Of a stretch of 64,000 nucleotides of DNA, positions 56,124-64,000 are shown piece by piece. The notes beneath the pieces were generated by a model, which did no database searches, was not told where the DNA came from, and saw only the letters and a list, made by a program, of their open reading frames with translations. The DNA comes from CBDCME01 sp965218865 (GTDB lineage Bacteria > Pseudomonadota > Alphaproteobacteria > JAAXGF01). The stretch covers positions 1-64,000 of the forward strand of contig CBDCME010000005.1 of assembly GCA_965218865.1 (NCBI GenBank). Reading direction: 5' to 3'. How positions within the stretch are numbered: position 1 is the stretch's first letter; every line of letters starts with the position of its first letter. The translations under genes were made by a program, and so were the position numbers.

Positions 56124-56422
56124 GGCATGAACTCCGCCGCACAGCCTTTACAGTACCAAGTCTGGTAGTAGGGCTTCCCGAGAGCGGGGGTCCAGTCCTG
56201 CCAGATCAGCTCGGCGACCAGAGGCCCCATTCCTACAGTCAGGAAATTATGCGGCTTCCCGCACAGGTCACAGGTCACGTCTACCCGGAACATTATTTGG
56301 TTGTGCGGAGATATTTCAAGAGTCACCGCGATGTCTCCACTTTCGTCCCCTTCTCCTCTTTGGAAACTGACCCAACCAGATCGAGAACGGCCTTCTTCTG
56401 CCTTCTTGTCTTGCCCCGCCAC
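56120..56422 (-). CDS. Phage-type protein with possible zinc site
   Basis: 100 residues with a Cys pair (CDLCGKPH) and a second pair at the C-terminus (CKGCAAEF), likely one zinc ribbon. It overlaps the next gene by ATGA and follows the upstream gene by five bases. Confidence 0.6.
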   Translation of the reverse strand: MAGQDKKAEEGRSRSGWVSFQRGEGDESGDIAVTLEISPHNQIMFRVDVTCDLCGKPHNFLTVGMGPLVAELIWQDWTPALGKPYYQTWYCKGCAAEFMP

Positions 56423-56427
56423 ATTCC

Positions 56428-56631
56428 CTAGACGTTCTGTTTAAGGGCACGTTCAGACGCTCCCTCCTCAGCCATACAAAGTCTTGATCCATCACATCCA
56501 CAGTTCAGGAAAGAGCAGTATTGGCATAAGCGGACCTCGGTATTCCCGTACTGGTCTACCTCAAGACCACAATCCGGGCATGTTTCGCCGGTGTAGTCTA
56601 GATGAAGGTCACATTGGGATACTTCACCCAT
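56428..56631 (-). CDS. Small Cys-rich phage-type protein
   Basis: 67 residues with several Cys pairs (CPDCGLEVD, CQYCSFLNCGCDG), likely binding zinc. It overlaps the start-side gene by eight bases. No family name is known to me. Confidence 0.6.
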   Translation of the reverse strand: MGEVSQCDLHLDYTGETCPDCGLEVDQYGNTEVRLCQYCSFLNCGCDGSRLCMAEEGASERALKQNV

Positions 56632-57046
56632 CCTCCGTCTCCTTTGTGAATGCGGCGAGCATGGCTTTGTAAATCCATAGGGCTGCTCTTATTCGGCGTG
56701 TCTCAAAACGTCTTTCAAAGAATTCGTCCGCCCCCTCTTTTAGTTGGGCATCCGTCGGCTCTTTCGGCACCAGCACGTGGGTCCCTATCCCCACTTTTGC
56801 TTCCATCCTTTTTATAAGTTTCCCGCCATCACGGATTTGCTGGATGGTTTCGTCGTCGTATAGGGCTGCAATATCCTTCATTTCTTGGAGGGCGGACTTG
56901 GGGACGATGGCGTAGCCGGCGGTTTCGAGGGCAAATGCGACGTTTCCAAGCATTCCCAATGCCCTTGTGCGCCCGAACACTATTGGCTCCAACAAATCGA
57001 CAACAGCCTCGACCAACCTCGGGTCATCCGGCGGGGTGTGGGTCAT
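56624..57046 (-). CDS. Phage-type hypothetical protein
   Basis: 140 residues, acidic N-terminal half and basic C-terminal helix (FFERRFETRRIRAALW). It overlaps neighbours on both sides. Unknown function. Confidence 0.6.
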   Translation of the reverse strand: MTHTPPDDPRLVEAVVDLLEPIVFGRTRALGMLGNVAFALETAGYAIVPKSALQEMKDIAALYDDETIQQIRDGGKLIKRMEAKVGIGTHVLVPKEPTDAQLKEGADEFFERRFETRRIRAALWIYKAMLAAFTKETEDG

Positions 57047-57291
57047 TTCGGCAGCCTCATCAATCGCAGCATTTCGTCAGACCACGCGATTATCGTGTCC
57101 CCCACTTCCCATTCCTCTTCTTCGGCTCTCTCCGTTGCACAATCCGCGTCGGTCGCCGGCCGTTCAATCGCGAATCCGTGGCGCAAGAGCAAGTCTTGAA
57201 AGTGGCCTCCCTCGATATCGCTCAGGCTTCCGTCCCAGTCGTTTAAAAGGTCACGGAGGAAATGTTCGGCATTAGGCGTGGTATGGGTCAT
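57043..57291 (-). CDS. Phage-type hypothetical protein
   Basis: 82 residues, acidic, with EEEEWEVGDTIIAW near the C-terminus. It starts MTHT like the next gene, and its ATG overlaps the original stop of the gene upstream (before the IS1595-B insertion). Confidence 0.6.
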   Translation of the reverse strand: MTHTTPNAEHFLRDLLNDWDGSLSDIEGGHFQDLLLRHGFAIERPATDADCATERAEEEEWEVGDTIIAWSDEMLRLMRLPK

Positions 57292-57320
57292 TCATCCTTC
57301 CCCAGCACATCAATTCGGAA

Positions 57321-58350
57321 GGCTCAATTCGTGAATCGTAGGCATCGTGATAGAATCTTTCCGGATTCGCCTAGGAGGTCAGACAGATGGATCACGAGCG
57401 GTTTCGGGATTGGTTCTCGCGTGTTGATGAGTTGACGGCGGCGTAGCGCATGGAGGTCGCGGCGGTGCTGTTGGACCCGCCGGAGGGCGCGGCCTCGCTG
57501 GCGGCGATCGAGCTGGGCGTGGATGACGAGCGGCGCTGTCCGCATTGCGGCGCCGGCGGTGCGGTGTCGCGGGGCAAGGCGCGCGGTCTTCGCCGTTTCC
57601 GGTGCAAGGACTGCCGGAAGACGTTCGGTGCGCTGACCGGCACAGCGCTGTCGGGTCTGCACCATAAGGAGCGCTGGCTTGCCTTTGGCGCCTCGCTTGC
57701 CGAAGGCGAGACGATCAAAGAGGCTGTAGAGCGCTGCGGGATTGCGCCGAGCACGGCGCATCGCTGGCGACACCGCTTTCTGGCGGCGGTGCGCCAGGCG
57801 CCGGATCGGCTTGCCGGGATCGTCGAGGCTGACGAGACCTTCGTTCTGGAGAGCCGCAAGGGGGAGCGGAAGCTGGACCGCAAGCCGCGCCGGCGCGGCG
57901 GCAAGGCCCGCAAACGCGGCCTCTCGCGCGAGCAGGTGCCGATCCTGGTCGCCGCCGACCGTGCGGGCGAGACCCTCAGCCATACCCTGCCCGCGTTGAA
58001 CGCAGACGACGTGAAGGAGGTGCTGGAGCCGGTCGTCGCGCCGGATGCGCTGCTCGTCTCCGACGCCAACCGCTGCTATCCGTCCGTCGCGGCGGCACTC
58101 GACATCCCTCACGAGAGCATCAACGCTTCTGCTGGCGAGCGGGTCCGGGGCGCGCTGCACATCCAGACGGTCAATAGCCGCCACAGCCAGATCAAGGGCT
58201 TCCTGCGCGGCCTCCGCGGAATCGCCACCAAGTATCTGGACAGCTATCTGAGGTGGTTCCATCTCATCGAACTCGGCGATCAGCCATCGCCCAGAGCCTG
58301 CCTTGAGGCGGCGATGGGCAAACCGCGCCTACGTTTTGCGAATTGAGCCA
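57321..58350 (+). mobile_element. IS1595-family element (type B)
   Basis: 1030 bp with terminal inverted repeats GGCTCAATTCG continuing to CGTAGGC, and a perfect 8-bp direct repeat ATTCGGAA (57313-57320, 58351-58358). It inserted into a phage-operon gene. Confidence 0.95.
57387..58346 (+). pseudogene. IS1595-family (type B) transposase with early amber codon
   Basis: Starts MDHERFRDWFSRVD at the ATG at 57387 after AGGAGG, meets TAG at 57444-57446 (probably CAG before), and continues without other damage to 58346. A downstream ATG at 57450 would give a 298-residue protein keeping the zinc ribbon (CPHC ... CKDC), HTH (GIAPSTAHRWRHRF) and catalytic residues (IVEADETFV, VSDANRCY), so activity may survive by internal initiation. 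Confidence 0.85.
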
Positions 58351-58539
58351 TTCGGAAACCCAACGCCTTGGCTCTATCGGCGTGGATCACCAGGCCTCGG
58401 TTGTTCACAAACTCGGCGATGATTTGACGATCCGAAAGCGCCTCCCCAATGATGACGTGAACCCCACTGGAAACATCCTTGAGTTCTGGATGCAAAGACG
58501 TGTCGGTCATAATCGCGTCTCTTGTTTTGAACTTAATCA

Positions 58540-58881
58540 TCACCCCACCTTCCTTTCCGCGCTCGTGTTGCGGTCTCGCTCTGCGAGGTCGTTCATCCGT
58601 CCCTCGTTTTCGCGCTCTTCCTCGGCCTCTGCCTGCTGACGTTCTTCCTCTTCCTGCCAGTAGCGCTCTTCTTCGAGTCGGCGCTCGCGAGCATGCCTGG
58701 CGGTTTTTTCTTCCTCCTGCAGTTGCCGTTGGTGCGACATTTCGTCTTCATATTCTCGCGAGGCCTCGGGACACTCGCGCATTTGGTCGGGGGCATAGGA
58801 TCGATACCCATCCCACTCGAAATCCATTTGCGCTTGGTAGCGGGCGTCGCTTCTGGTGGGGCAATCGCATCGATGACTCAT
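58540..58881 (-). CDS. Charged coiled-coil phage-type protein
   Basis: 113 residues. About 45-95 is an extremely Glu/Arg-rich helix (EEEERQQAEAEEERENEG). The N-terminus has HRCDCPTR. Both ends overlap neighbours by four bases. Confidence 0.6.
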   Translation of the reverse strand: MSHRCDCPTRSDARYQAQMDFEWDGYRSYAPDQMRECPEASREYEDEMSHQRQLQEEEKTARHARERRLEEERYWQEEEERQQAEAEEERENEGRMNDLAERDRNTSAERKVG

Positions 58882-59436
58882 GCTGCTTTCTCCGCTTCAT
58901 CGCCCCAGACGTCCCAGCCGTCGCGCGGACCACGGGCGAACATCTCCAGGTAGGGCCCCGGGAACAGTTGCCGGATTCGGTCATAGGCCTCGTCAGGCTT
59001 GCGACTGTGTTCCCGTCTTGGGGACACGATAAGCTGCCGAACGCCCCGCGAAAGGCGCTTCGGCTTGCCCCTGATGCCCAACAAACACATCTCCGGATTT
59101 GCCCTCGTGTAGTACCCTGTCCCCATAGGAAAATTAGCATCGGCCAAGGTCCTGATCGTGCCGTTCGGCTTCTTGGTCTTGGCCCAGGTGAACGCCACGG
59201 TCACATACCGAAACTGCCAGGCCTTCATTCAGATCGATCCCATGTTTCAGCATCGGGTCGGTAACCCATAGGAACAGCGCGCAATCAGGCGCCGCCCATC
59301 TGTGCTGCGGCTCGATCCACGCCATTTCGTTTGGGGTCATACACGAATAATGGCGCTCCGCGCTGCGACCCTTGCCCTTATCGCTCCAGGTTTTGAACGT
59401 CCATGGCGGGTCGGCGCATATGGCTCCGTATTTCAT
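58878..59436 (-). pseudogene. MT-A70 family DNA adenine methyltransferase, frameshifted
   Basis: Starts MKYGAICADPPWTF at the ATG at 59436; DPPW is the catalytic motif of the MT-A70 / N6-adenine class. The frame continues to HGIDL and is then interrupted near 59225, where one extra A (CTGAATG) shifts it; the other frame goes on KAWQFRYVTVAFTW, KPNGTIRTL and NPEMCLLGIRG, as expected. Phage versions protect phage DNA or act in regulation. As written it makes only the first third. Confidence 0.85.
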
Positions 59437-59838
59437 GATTCGGTCCCCGGCCCCGGCAGTAGGGGCGGCATCGTGCCTTTATCGTAGGCAACCGAGATTT
59501 GGGGCCGCATGAACTGCCCGACGGTTTTCCCGTCCGGTAGCACTATGTGCGCCATGAACTCATCATCGAAGCAGGTGATCCCCGTTTCGACAGCTTCCAG
59601 CTTTGCCTTAATGACCAATAGAAGGGCCCGCCAAGGTTGCCGATGAATCTGCGGATGGGCTTCTTCGTCTGGCATCGGAACGTCAAACCGAATTCTCCGC
59701 TCCTCCATCTCAAACATAATGATTGCTTGGCCGCCGAGGATTCCGGATAAAAAGTTTTTGGCGCCATAACGGGTGATGGTTTTCTCGATGTCAGCCCGGC
59801 TTTGCCCTGCCGGGACCTTCGTGCGTTCGGCATATTTA

Positions 59839-61006
59839 TACCAACCGCCCCAGAGTTTGACTCGCGCAAAGGTTTACACGCTAGGTTTTGTGTGATTCAA
59901 GGTTGTTGGCAACAAGGGAGTGTGTTCAATGCCAACGATTCCTTTGCGAAACGACTTTGATGCTGAAAGAGTCCGTGTTCTTGCGGCACGGAGCGATGAT
60001 GGGAACCAGGCGCGACGGCTTTTGTCGATGGCGGCCATCTACGATGGGATGGATCGAGCGTGCGCGGCGCGTATTGGCGGCATGGATCGGCAGACGTTGC
60101 GGGACTGGGTTCACCGGTTCAACGCGGGAGGTCCGGCCGGTCTGATCGACCGCAAGCCGACCGGGGCGTTGCGTCGGTTGACGCCGTCGCAAATGGCGGC
60201 GCTTTCGCGGGCTATCGAGGCCGGTCCCGATCCCGAACGGGATGGGGTCGTGCGCTGGCGCTGCATCGATCTCAAGCAACTGATCCGAACGCGCTTCGGC
60301 GTGGACTATCACGAGCGGAGCGTCGGCAAGCTGCTGGCCGCGCTCGGGTTCTCGCATATTTCCGCGCGCCCGCGCCACGTCGGCCAGGATGCGCGGGCAC
60401 AGGAGGAATTTAAAAAAAAGTTTTCCCGAACACTTGGCGAAAATCGTAGCGGCACAGCCACCGGACACGCCCATCGAGGTTTGGTTTCAAGATGAAATGC
60501 GTGTCGGCCAGAAGAACAGCCTGGTGCGCCAGTGGGCCCCAAAGGGATCGCGCCCGCGCCAGGTCAAGGACCTACGGACCTCTTCGGCGTATCTCTTCGG
60601 CGCCATCTGCCCCGAGCGCGGTGAGGGCGCGGCGCTGGTCATGCCGCGCGCCAATACTGAAGCCATGGACCTGCATCTCGAGGAAATCAGCCGGGCCGTT
60701 GCCCCAAACGCCCATGCCGTCGTGCTGCTCGACCAAGCCGCATGGCACACCACTGCCAAACTCGGCATCCCGGAGAACATCTCCCTCGTGCCTTTGCCAC
60801 CCAAGTCCCCGGAGCTCAATCCCGCCGAAAATGTCTGGCAATACCTCCGCCAGAACTGGCTCTCCAATCGTGTCTTCGACTCCTATGAAGCCATCGTCGA
60901 GGCCTCTTGCCAAGCCTGGAACAACCTGACCGACAAACCTTGGAAGATCATGTCCATCGGCCTCAGAGCGTGGGCTCGCACAAGTCAATGTTAAGGGCGG
61001 TTGGTA
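59839..61006 (+). mobile_element. IS630-A, copy 5
   Basis: 1168 bp from TA to TA with the usual ends. Its right side abuts the IS5-type element one base away. The pair together is flanked by TTTA repeats in the phage gene. Confidence 0.92.
59929..60994 (+). CDS. IS630-family transposase (copy 5), two frames
   Basis: Same frame layout, eight-A site and catalytic residues as copy 1, with a few substitutions (for example KPTGAL for KPNGAL and TDKPWK for TDQPWK). Confidence 0.85.
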
Positions 61007-61007
61007 T

Positions 61008-62577
61008 TAGTCGCCCGTGAAGAACGCGTAAGCGGCTGATGTTGGTAGCTCTTTCGGTTTGGCGAAGTAATCGGATTTGCAAGAAAACGGGTTTTGGGCC
61101 TGAAAAGCTTGTGATTTGAAATAATTGATTTTGGGGATTCCCTTCCGTTGCGGAACGTGATTCTCTGCTCCCGTCGATTGGGATTGGAGAACTGTGATGA
61201 AGCCATCGCGCAAGGTGTCATCGGGAATAGAGGACCTGTTCCGCTCGCGGTTCGAAAACATCATCAACCTGCGCCACGAGTTGGTGGTGTTGGGGGGCCG
61301 GATCGCGTGGACTTTCTTCGACGAGACCTATGAAGCCTTGTATTCGGAGGAGGGTCGGCCGGGGGTCCCGACGCGGTTGATGGTTGGGCTGCACATCCTC
61401 AAGCATATGTTCGATCTCTCGGATGAGGAGGTCTGCGAGCGCTGGGTCTACGACCCATACTTCCAGTGCTTCTGCGGCGAAGAGTACTTTCAGCATGAGC
61501 TGCCCATGGAGCGCTCGTCGATGACCCGGTGGCGGGACCGGATCGGGCCGGAAGGTTTGGAGAAGGTATTCCAGGAGAGCCTGGCCGTGGCCCACCGGGT
61601 GGGGGCGCTGCGGGAGAAGGACCTCGAGCGGGTGACGGTGGACACCACCGTACAAGAGAAGGCGATTGCCTTTCCGACCGACGCCAAACTGATGCAACGA
61701 GCCCGCGAGCGGCTGGTGCGACTGGCACGGGAGCACGGCATTGCCCTGCGTCAGTCCTATACCCGCCTGGGCAAGAGGGCGTTGATCATGCAAGGCCGCT
61801 ACCGCCATGCCAAACAGCACAAGCGGGCCAACAAGGCCCTGCGCAAGCTCAAGACCTATCTCGGGCGCACCGTCCGCGACATCCGCCGCAAGACGGCCCA
61901 GGAGGAGAGCCTACGGGATACCTTCCGCCGCCCCTTGTGGCTGGCCGAGCGGGTGTCGACCCAGAAGCGGCGCGACCCCTTGCCCAAGGTCTATTCGCTC
62001 CACGCGCCCGAGGTCGAATGCATCGGCAAAGGGAAGGCGCACAAGCCGTACGAGTTCGGCTGCAAGGTCTCCGTGGCGGCGACCAATTCCCGCCCCCCCG
62101 GCGGCCAGTTCGTCGCCCACGTCAAGGCCTTCCACGGCAATCCCTATGATGGCCACACCTTGAGGCAGGTGATCGAAGAGATGGAACGCTGGACGGGGAT
62201 ATCGGCCGAGCGCATCTATGTCGACAAGGGATACCAGGGCCACTATTACCCCAACAAACACCGCGTCTTTAGATCAGGCCAGAAACGCGGCATCACGCCG
62301 ACGATCAAGAAGGAGCTCAGGCGGCGCTCCGCCGTCGAGGCCGTGATCGGACATCTCAAGAGCGATGGCAGGCTAGGGCGCAACTTCCTCAAAGGCCGCG
62401 ACGGCGACAAGATCAACGCCATCCTCGCCGGCGCCGGCTACAACTACCGCCTTGTCCTCAAATGGCTGAGGCGTTTGTTTGTCCAAATCCTGGCCGCGCT
62501 CCTCAGCGACATCTCGCACCCCACCGCAAACCCAATCGCCGCTTCAGCTTGAAATCAGGGTTCTTCACGGACGACTA
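61008..62577 (+). mobile_element. IS5-type element
   Basis: 1570 bp with inverted repeats TAGTCG(C/T)CCGTGAAGAAC at both ends. The right flank and the far left side of the adjoining IS630 copy share TTTA (59835-59838, 62578-62581), consistent with a 4-bp target duplication made by this element before IS630-A landed at its edge. Confidence 0.82.
61197..62552 (+). CDS. IS5-family transposase (DUF772 / DDE type)
   Basis: 451 residues from the ATG at 61197 after GGAGA. The N-terminal DUF772-like domain has GVPTRLMVGLHILKHMFDLSDE and FCGEEYFQHELP; the DDE core is VTVDTTVQEKAI, YVDKGYQGHYY and RSAVEAVIGHLKSDGR. It is intact and probably active. Confidence 0.9.
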   Translation: MKPSRKVSSGIEDLFRSRFENIINLRHELVVLGGRIAWTFFDETYEALYSEEGRPGVPTRLMVGLHILKHMFDLSDEEVCERWVYDPYFQCFCGEEYFQHELPMERSSMTRWRDRIGPEGLEKVFQESLAVAHRVGALREKDLERVTVDTTVQEKAIAFPTDAKLMQRARERLVRLAREHGIALRQSYTRLGKRALIMQGRYRHAKQHKRANKALRKLKTYLGRTVRDIRRKTAQEESLRDTFRRPLWLAERVSTQKRRDPLPKVYSLHAPEVECIGKGKAHKPYEFGCKVSVAATNSRPPGGQFVAHVKAFHGNPYDGHTLRQVIEEMERWTGISAERIYVDKGYQGHYYPNKHRVFRSGQKRGITPTIKKELRRRSAVEAVIGHLKSDGRLGRNFLKGRDGDKINAILAGAGYNYRLVLKWLRRLFVQILAALLSDISHPTANPIAASA

Positions 62578-62582
62578 TTTAC

Positions 62583-62819
62583 TCATTCTGGCGCCTGCTC
62601 CTGGCTGCTATGCGGCGATTCATCCTTTCGATATTCCCCGCACCAAGACACACCTTCCACTTCCGGGAAGTCCGCGTAGCTCCGTGTCATCACGGAACCG
62701 CCCCGAGAAATACGTCGGTCGATGATTGGAAGGGGCGGGAGCCGTCGGCACTCTCCCCGGTCTTGGACCGTCTCAAAGGCGACGAAATAGCGGCAGCTCA
62801 GGCATATCCGCTTCTTCAT
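62583..62819 (-). CDS. Small Cys-containing phage-type protein
   Basis: 78 residues from the ATG at 62819. The layout CLSCRYF ... CRRLPP ... FPEVEGVSWCGEY is one I know from many small phage/prophage proteins and probably binds one metal. It overlaps its neighbours by ATGA at both ends. Confidence 0.7.
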   Translation of the reverse strand: MKKRICLSCRYFVAFETVQDRGECRRLPPLPIIDRRISRGGSVMTRSYADFPEVEGVSWCGEYRKDESPHSSQEQAPE

Positions 62820-62998
62820 TCCGCCGCCTTCCTTTCTCCGCTCGGGTTGGCCTCTAGAGTTTCCTCGATGTTTCCGTAGCCGTTGCACAGCGGACATTCC
62901 CACCAAATCGGTTTGAAGCCATACATGTCGATCACGTCTACATCGCCTCGTCCATGACACTTGGGACAGGTAACATGATTTGGCGGTAAATCTTTCAT
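62816..62998 (-). CDS. Small zinc-ribbon protein (DnaJ-type knuckles)
   Basis: 60 residues from the ATG at 62998 with CPKCHGRGDV and CPLCNGYGN, two DnaJ-like CxxCxGxG knuckles. It resembles the 50-residue protein at 55642-55794. Overlapping start and stop with neighbours. Confidence 0.7.
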   Translation of the reverse strand: MKDLPPNHVTCPKCHGRGDVDVIDMYGFKPIWWECPLCNGYGNIEETLEANPSGERKAAE

Positions 62999-63159
62999 CA
63001 CCCCGCCCCCGTCCAACCGCGCCAATCTGGCAAACTTGCCAGTTTCGGTGTCGTCGAAAGTGTAAGCATTTGGAAAACAACGATTACGCTTTTGTGGACA
63101 ACTCCCGCTAAGTTGTTGTTTTGGTGTGAGACTCGTTTCGTGTTAAACGTAGCGGTCAT
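62998..63159 (-). CDS. Possible small phage-type protein (53 residues)
   Basis: A frame that exactly fills the space between two genes: its ATG overlaps the upstream stop by ATGA, and its TGA overlaps the next ATG by one base. The product has no recognised features; the spacing is the main support. Confidence 0.45.
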   Translation of the reverse strand: MTATFNTKRVSHQNNNLAGVVHKSVIVVFQMLTLSTTPKLASLPDWRGWTGAG

Positions 63160-63416
63160 TCTGTTTCCACCCCCAACTTCTCAAGCGCATCGAGCATCCC
63201 CCTTTTCCTGTCAGTGAACCATTCCTCTACAGCCCTCATCATTGTGGCCTTTAAGTCTTGGATGGACTTTTCGTCCAATTGCATACGGCCGATCGCATAG
63301 ACCCGATCGTGCTCGACAAAATCCACATCTCGCTTCGTGACCTCGTCCTTGAGTTCATCGAGTCGATCAATCTCTTTGGTAAGCGCCGATGCGCGACGCA
63401 ATTGCTCGATGTTCAT
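63156..63416 (-). CDS. Phage-type helical protein
   Basis: 86 residues, highly charged and helical (KEIDRLDELKDEVTKRD, then LKATMMRAVEEWF). The start has GGGGGTGGCGGG upstream. Unknown function; it is the first well-supported gene of the overlapping chain. Confidence 0.6.
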   Translation of the reverse strand: MNIEQLRRASALTKEIDRLDELKDEVTKRDVDFVEHDRVYAIGRMQLDEKSIQDLKATMMRAVEEWFTDRKRGMLDALEKLGVETE

Positions 63417-63613
63417 CCCGCCACCCCCGGAACAAACCTCGAACCTGGTTCGGGACTATTTCGGGACTCCTCCCATGAAATCCCGCCAATTTCCGTCAAT
63501 TTCGGGATTTCGGATTCGCCGAAACCCCCTGGAACCCTTGGGTTTCTTGCGATTCCGGGAAACCGACCATAGTTTAAAAGAAAATATGTGCGACGACACG
63601 CGCCGGGGCGCAA
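63413..63613 (-). CDS. Doubtful frame at the head of the phage operon
   Basis: 66 codons, overlapping the next gene by ATGA. The sequence is Arg/Pro/Gly-rich with no features; it may be a chance frame in the operon leader. Confidence 0.2.
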   Translation of the reverse strand: MRPGACRRTYFLLNYGRFPGIARNPRVPGGFGESEIPKLTEIGGISWEESRNSPEPGSRFVPGVAG

Positions 63614-63619
63614 GACCAG

Positions 63620-64000
63620 TCAGTCCGGCAGGCGCAGGGTCGCCGCGGCGAGAGCGGCGATGCCTTCCCCCCTGCCCGCGAAGCCGAGACCGTCCGTGGT
63701 CGTCGCCTTGACGCTGACCTGTCGGGGGGCGATGTCGAACGCCCGGGCCACGGCGGCGATCATTTCCTCACGGTAGGCGGCGATCTTGGGCCTCTGGCAC
63801 ACGAGGGTGAGATCGAGATGGACGATGACCCCGCCCGCCGAGGCCACCAATTCACGGGCCCGGTGGGCGAAGACGGTTGATGGGGTGCCCCGCCAGGCGT
63901 CGTCGCCGGAGGGAAAATGACTCCCGAGATCCCCGCCACCGAGGGCCCCGAAAACGGCGTCCACGAGCGCGTGCAGTCCGACGTCGGCATCGGAATGGCC
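63620..64000 (-). CDS. ispF: 2-C-methyl-D-erythritol 2,4-cyclodiphosphate synthase (C-terminal part)
   Basis: Runs off the window edge; about 126 C-terminal residues are visible. GHSDADVGLHAL at the edge is the metal-binding IspF motif, followed by GDLGSHFPSGDDAWRG and VSVKATTTDGLGFAGRGEGI. It makes the cyclic diphosphate in the non-mevalonate isoprenoid pathway. In alphaproteobacteria it is often fused to IspD; the edge prevents checking. Confidence 0.93.
   Translation of the reverse strand, partial: GHSDADVGLHALVDAVFGALGGGDLGSHFPSGDDAWRGTPSTVFAHRARELVASAGGVIVHLDLTLVCQRPKIAAYREEMIAAVARAFDIAPRQVSVKATTTDGLGFAGRGEGIAALAAATLRLPD

Larger units (their letters stand above)
57288..58543 (-). pseudogene. 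Phage-type protein gene interrupted by IS1595-B
   Basis: The 5' part starts at 58543 and encodes about 65 residues up to LGFR; without the insertion the frame continues IDVLGKDE and stops at 57288-57290, overlapping the next gene by ATGA. Removing the element and one copy of the 8-bp repeat restores exactly this frame. As it stands, the frame runs into the element and ends at 58280. The product contains VHVIIGEALSDRQIIAEFVNN; function unknown. Confidence 0.8.
59433..62586 (-). pseudogene. Conserved phage protein interrupted by the IS630/IS5 pair
   Basis: The N-terminus is at 62586 (ATG AGT AAA, then the IS5 end), and the rest is at 59433-59838. Joined across TTTA the protein is MSKYAERTKVPAGQSRADIE and onward, about 134 residues. 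I recall very similar proteins (KYAERTKVP start, WRALLLVIKAKLEAVE and FMAHIVLPDGKTVG) in many phages and prophages; function unknown. The start overlaps the stop of the zinc-ribbon gene upstream and the stop overlaps the methyltransferase, as in the rest of the operon. Confidence 0.82.

Noticed and set aside
17464..57446. Possible recoding of TAG, from in-frame amber codons in the TIR-STAND, membrane-protein and IS1595-B frames
   Set aside because: infB, rubrerythrin and the IS110 transposase end at TAG, and the TIR-STAND frame also contains a TAA, so these are ordinary nonsense mutations.
1..64000. tRNA genes, rRNA genes, CRISPR arrays
   Set aside because: No cloverleaf with T-loop consensus, no rRNA core sequence and no regularly spaced repeat series was recognised. 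A tRNAscan or CRISPR search would settle this.

Overview
The window looks like a chromosomal segment of a GC-rich alphaproteobacterium, probably Rhodospirillales-like. The evidence is the block rimP-nusA-ylxR-infB-rbfA-truB-rpsO-pnp in the usual alphaproteobacterial order, an Irr-type Fur regulator with the HHHHF motif, and the style of HemW, nitronate monooxygenase and IspF. The ordinary genes sit in a sequence heavily invaded by mobile DNA. I see at least eight IS families, four full and one partial copy of one IS630 element, two families of short palindromic repeats, a group II intron remnant and a decayed prophage. No tRNA, rRNA or CRISPR array was recognised.

Layout. 1-2 kb: small coiled-coil ORFs and a frameshifted IS110 transposase. 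2-8.3 kb: PiT phosphate transporter, an alpha/beta hydrolase, two paralogous membrane-anchored pentapeptide-repeat proteins, and a membrane-anchored coiled-coil protein ending in a SUEL-like lectin domain. 8.3-14.4 kb: intron remnant, then a family-4 glycosyltransferase gene broken by an IS256 element and an IS630 element, with an IS1595 element just after its stop codon. 14.4-21 kb: small exported or membrane proteins, an IS630 copy, and a TIR-STAND NTPase pseudogene. 21-31 kb: P-II protein, HemW, a DUF3501 / Fe-S protein / rubrerythrin cluster, Irr, an ISAs1 transposase, nitronate monooxygenase and a glycerophosphodiester phosphodiesterase. 31-40.5 kb: the translation and RNA-decay operon, on the minus strand, with a terminator-like leader ahead of rimP. 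40.7-44.6 kb: an old transposase gene broken by IS630 and IS4 elements. 44.7-48.5 kb: a low-GC island with a GHKL ATPase / STAS-like pair and a membrane-anchored partner carrying an amber codon. 48.6-63.6 kb: prophage remains, with tail genes at one end and a long chain of small overlapping genes at the other, cut by IS1595, IS66, IS630 and IS5 elements. 63.6 kb to the end: ispF, running off the window.

Main points. (1) Three unrelated transposases (ISAs1, IS4/Tn5-like, IS66) each carry or are translationally coupled to a DUF4338 domain, the domain of the Druantia protein DruA. (2) A short mobile repeat carrying a bidirectional terminator-like hairpin lies directly 3' of a gene in all five copies; four of them keep the same gene-proximal end. 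(3) Several genes can be rebuilt across insertions: the glycosyltransferase, two phage genes and the old transposase.
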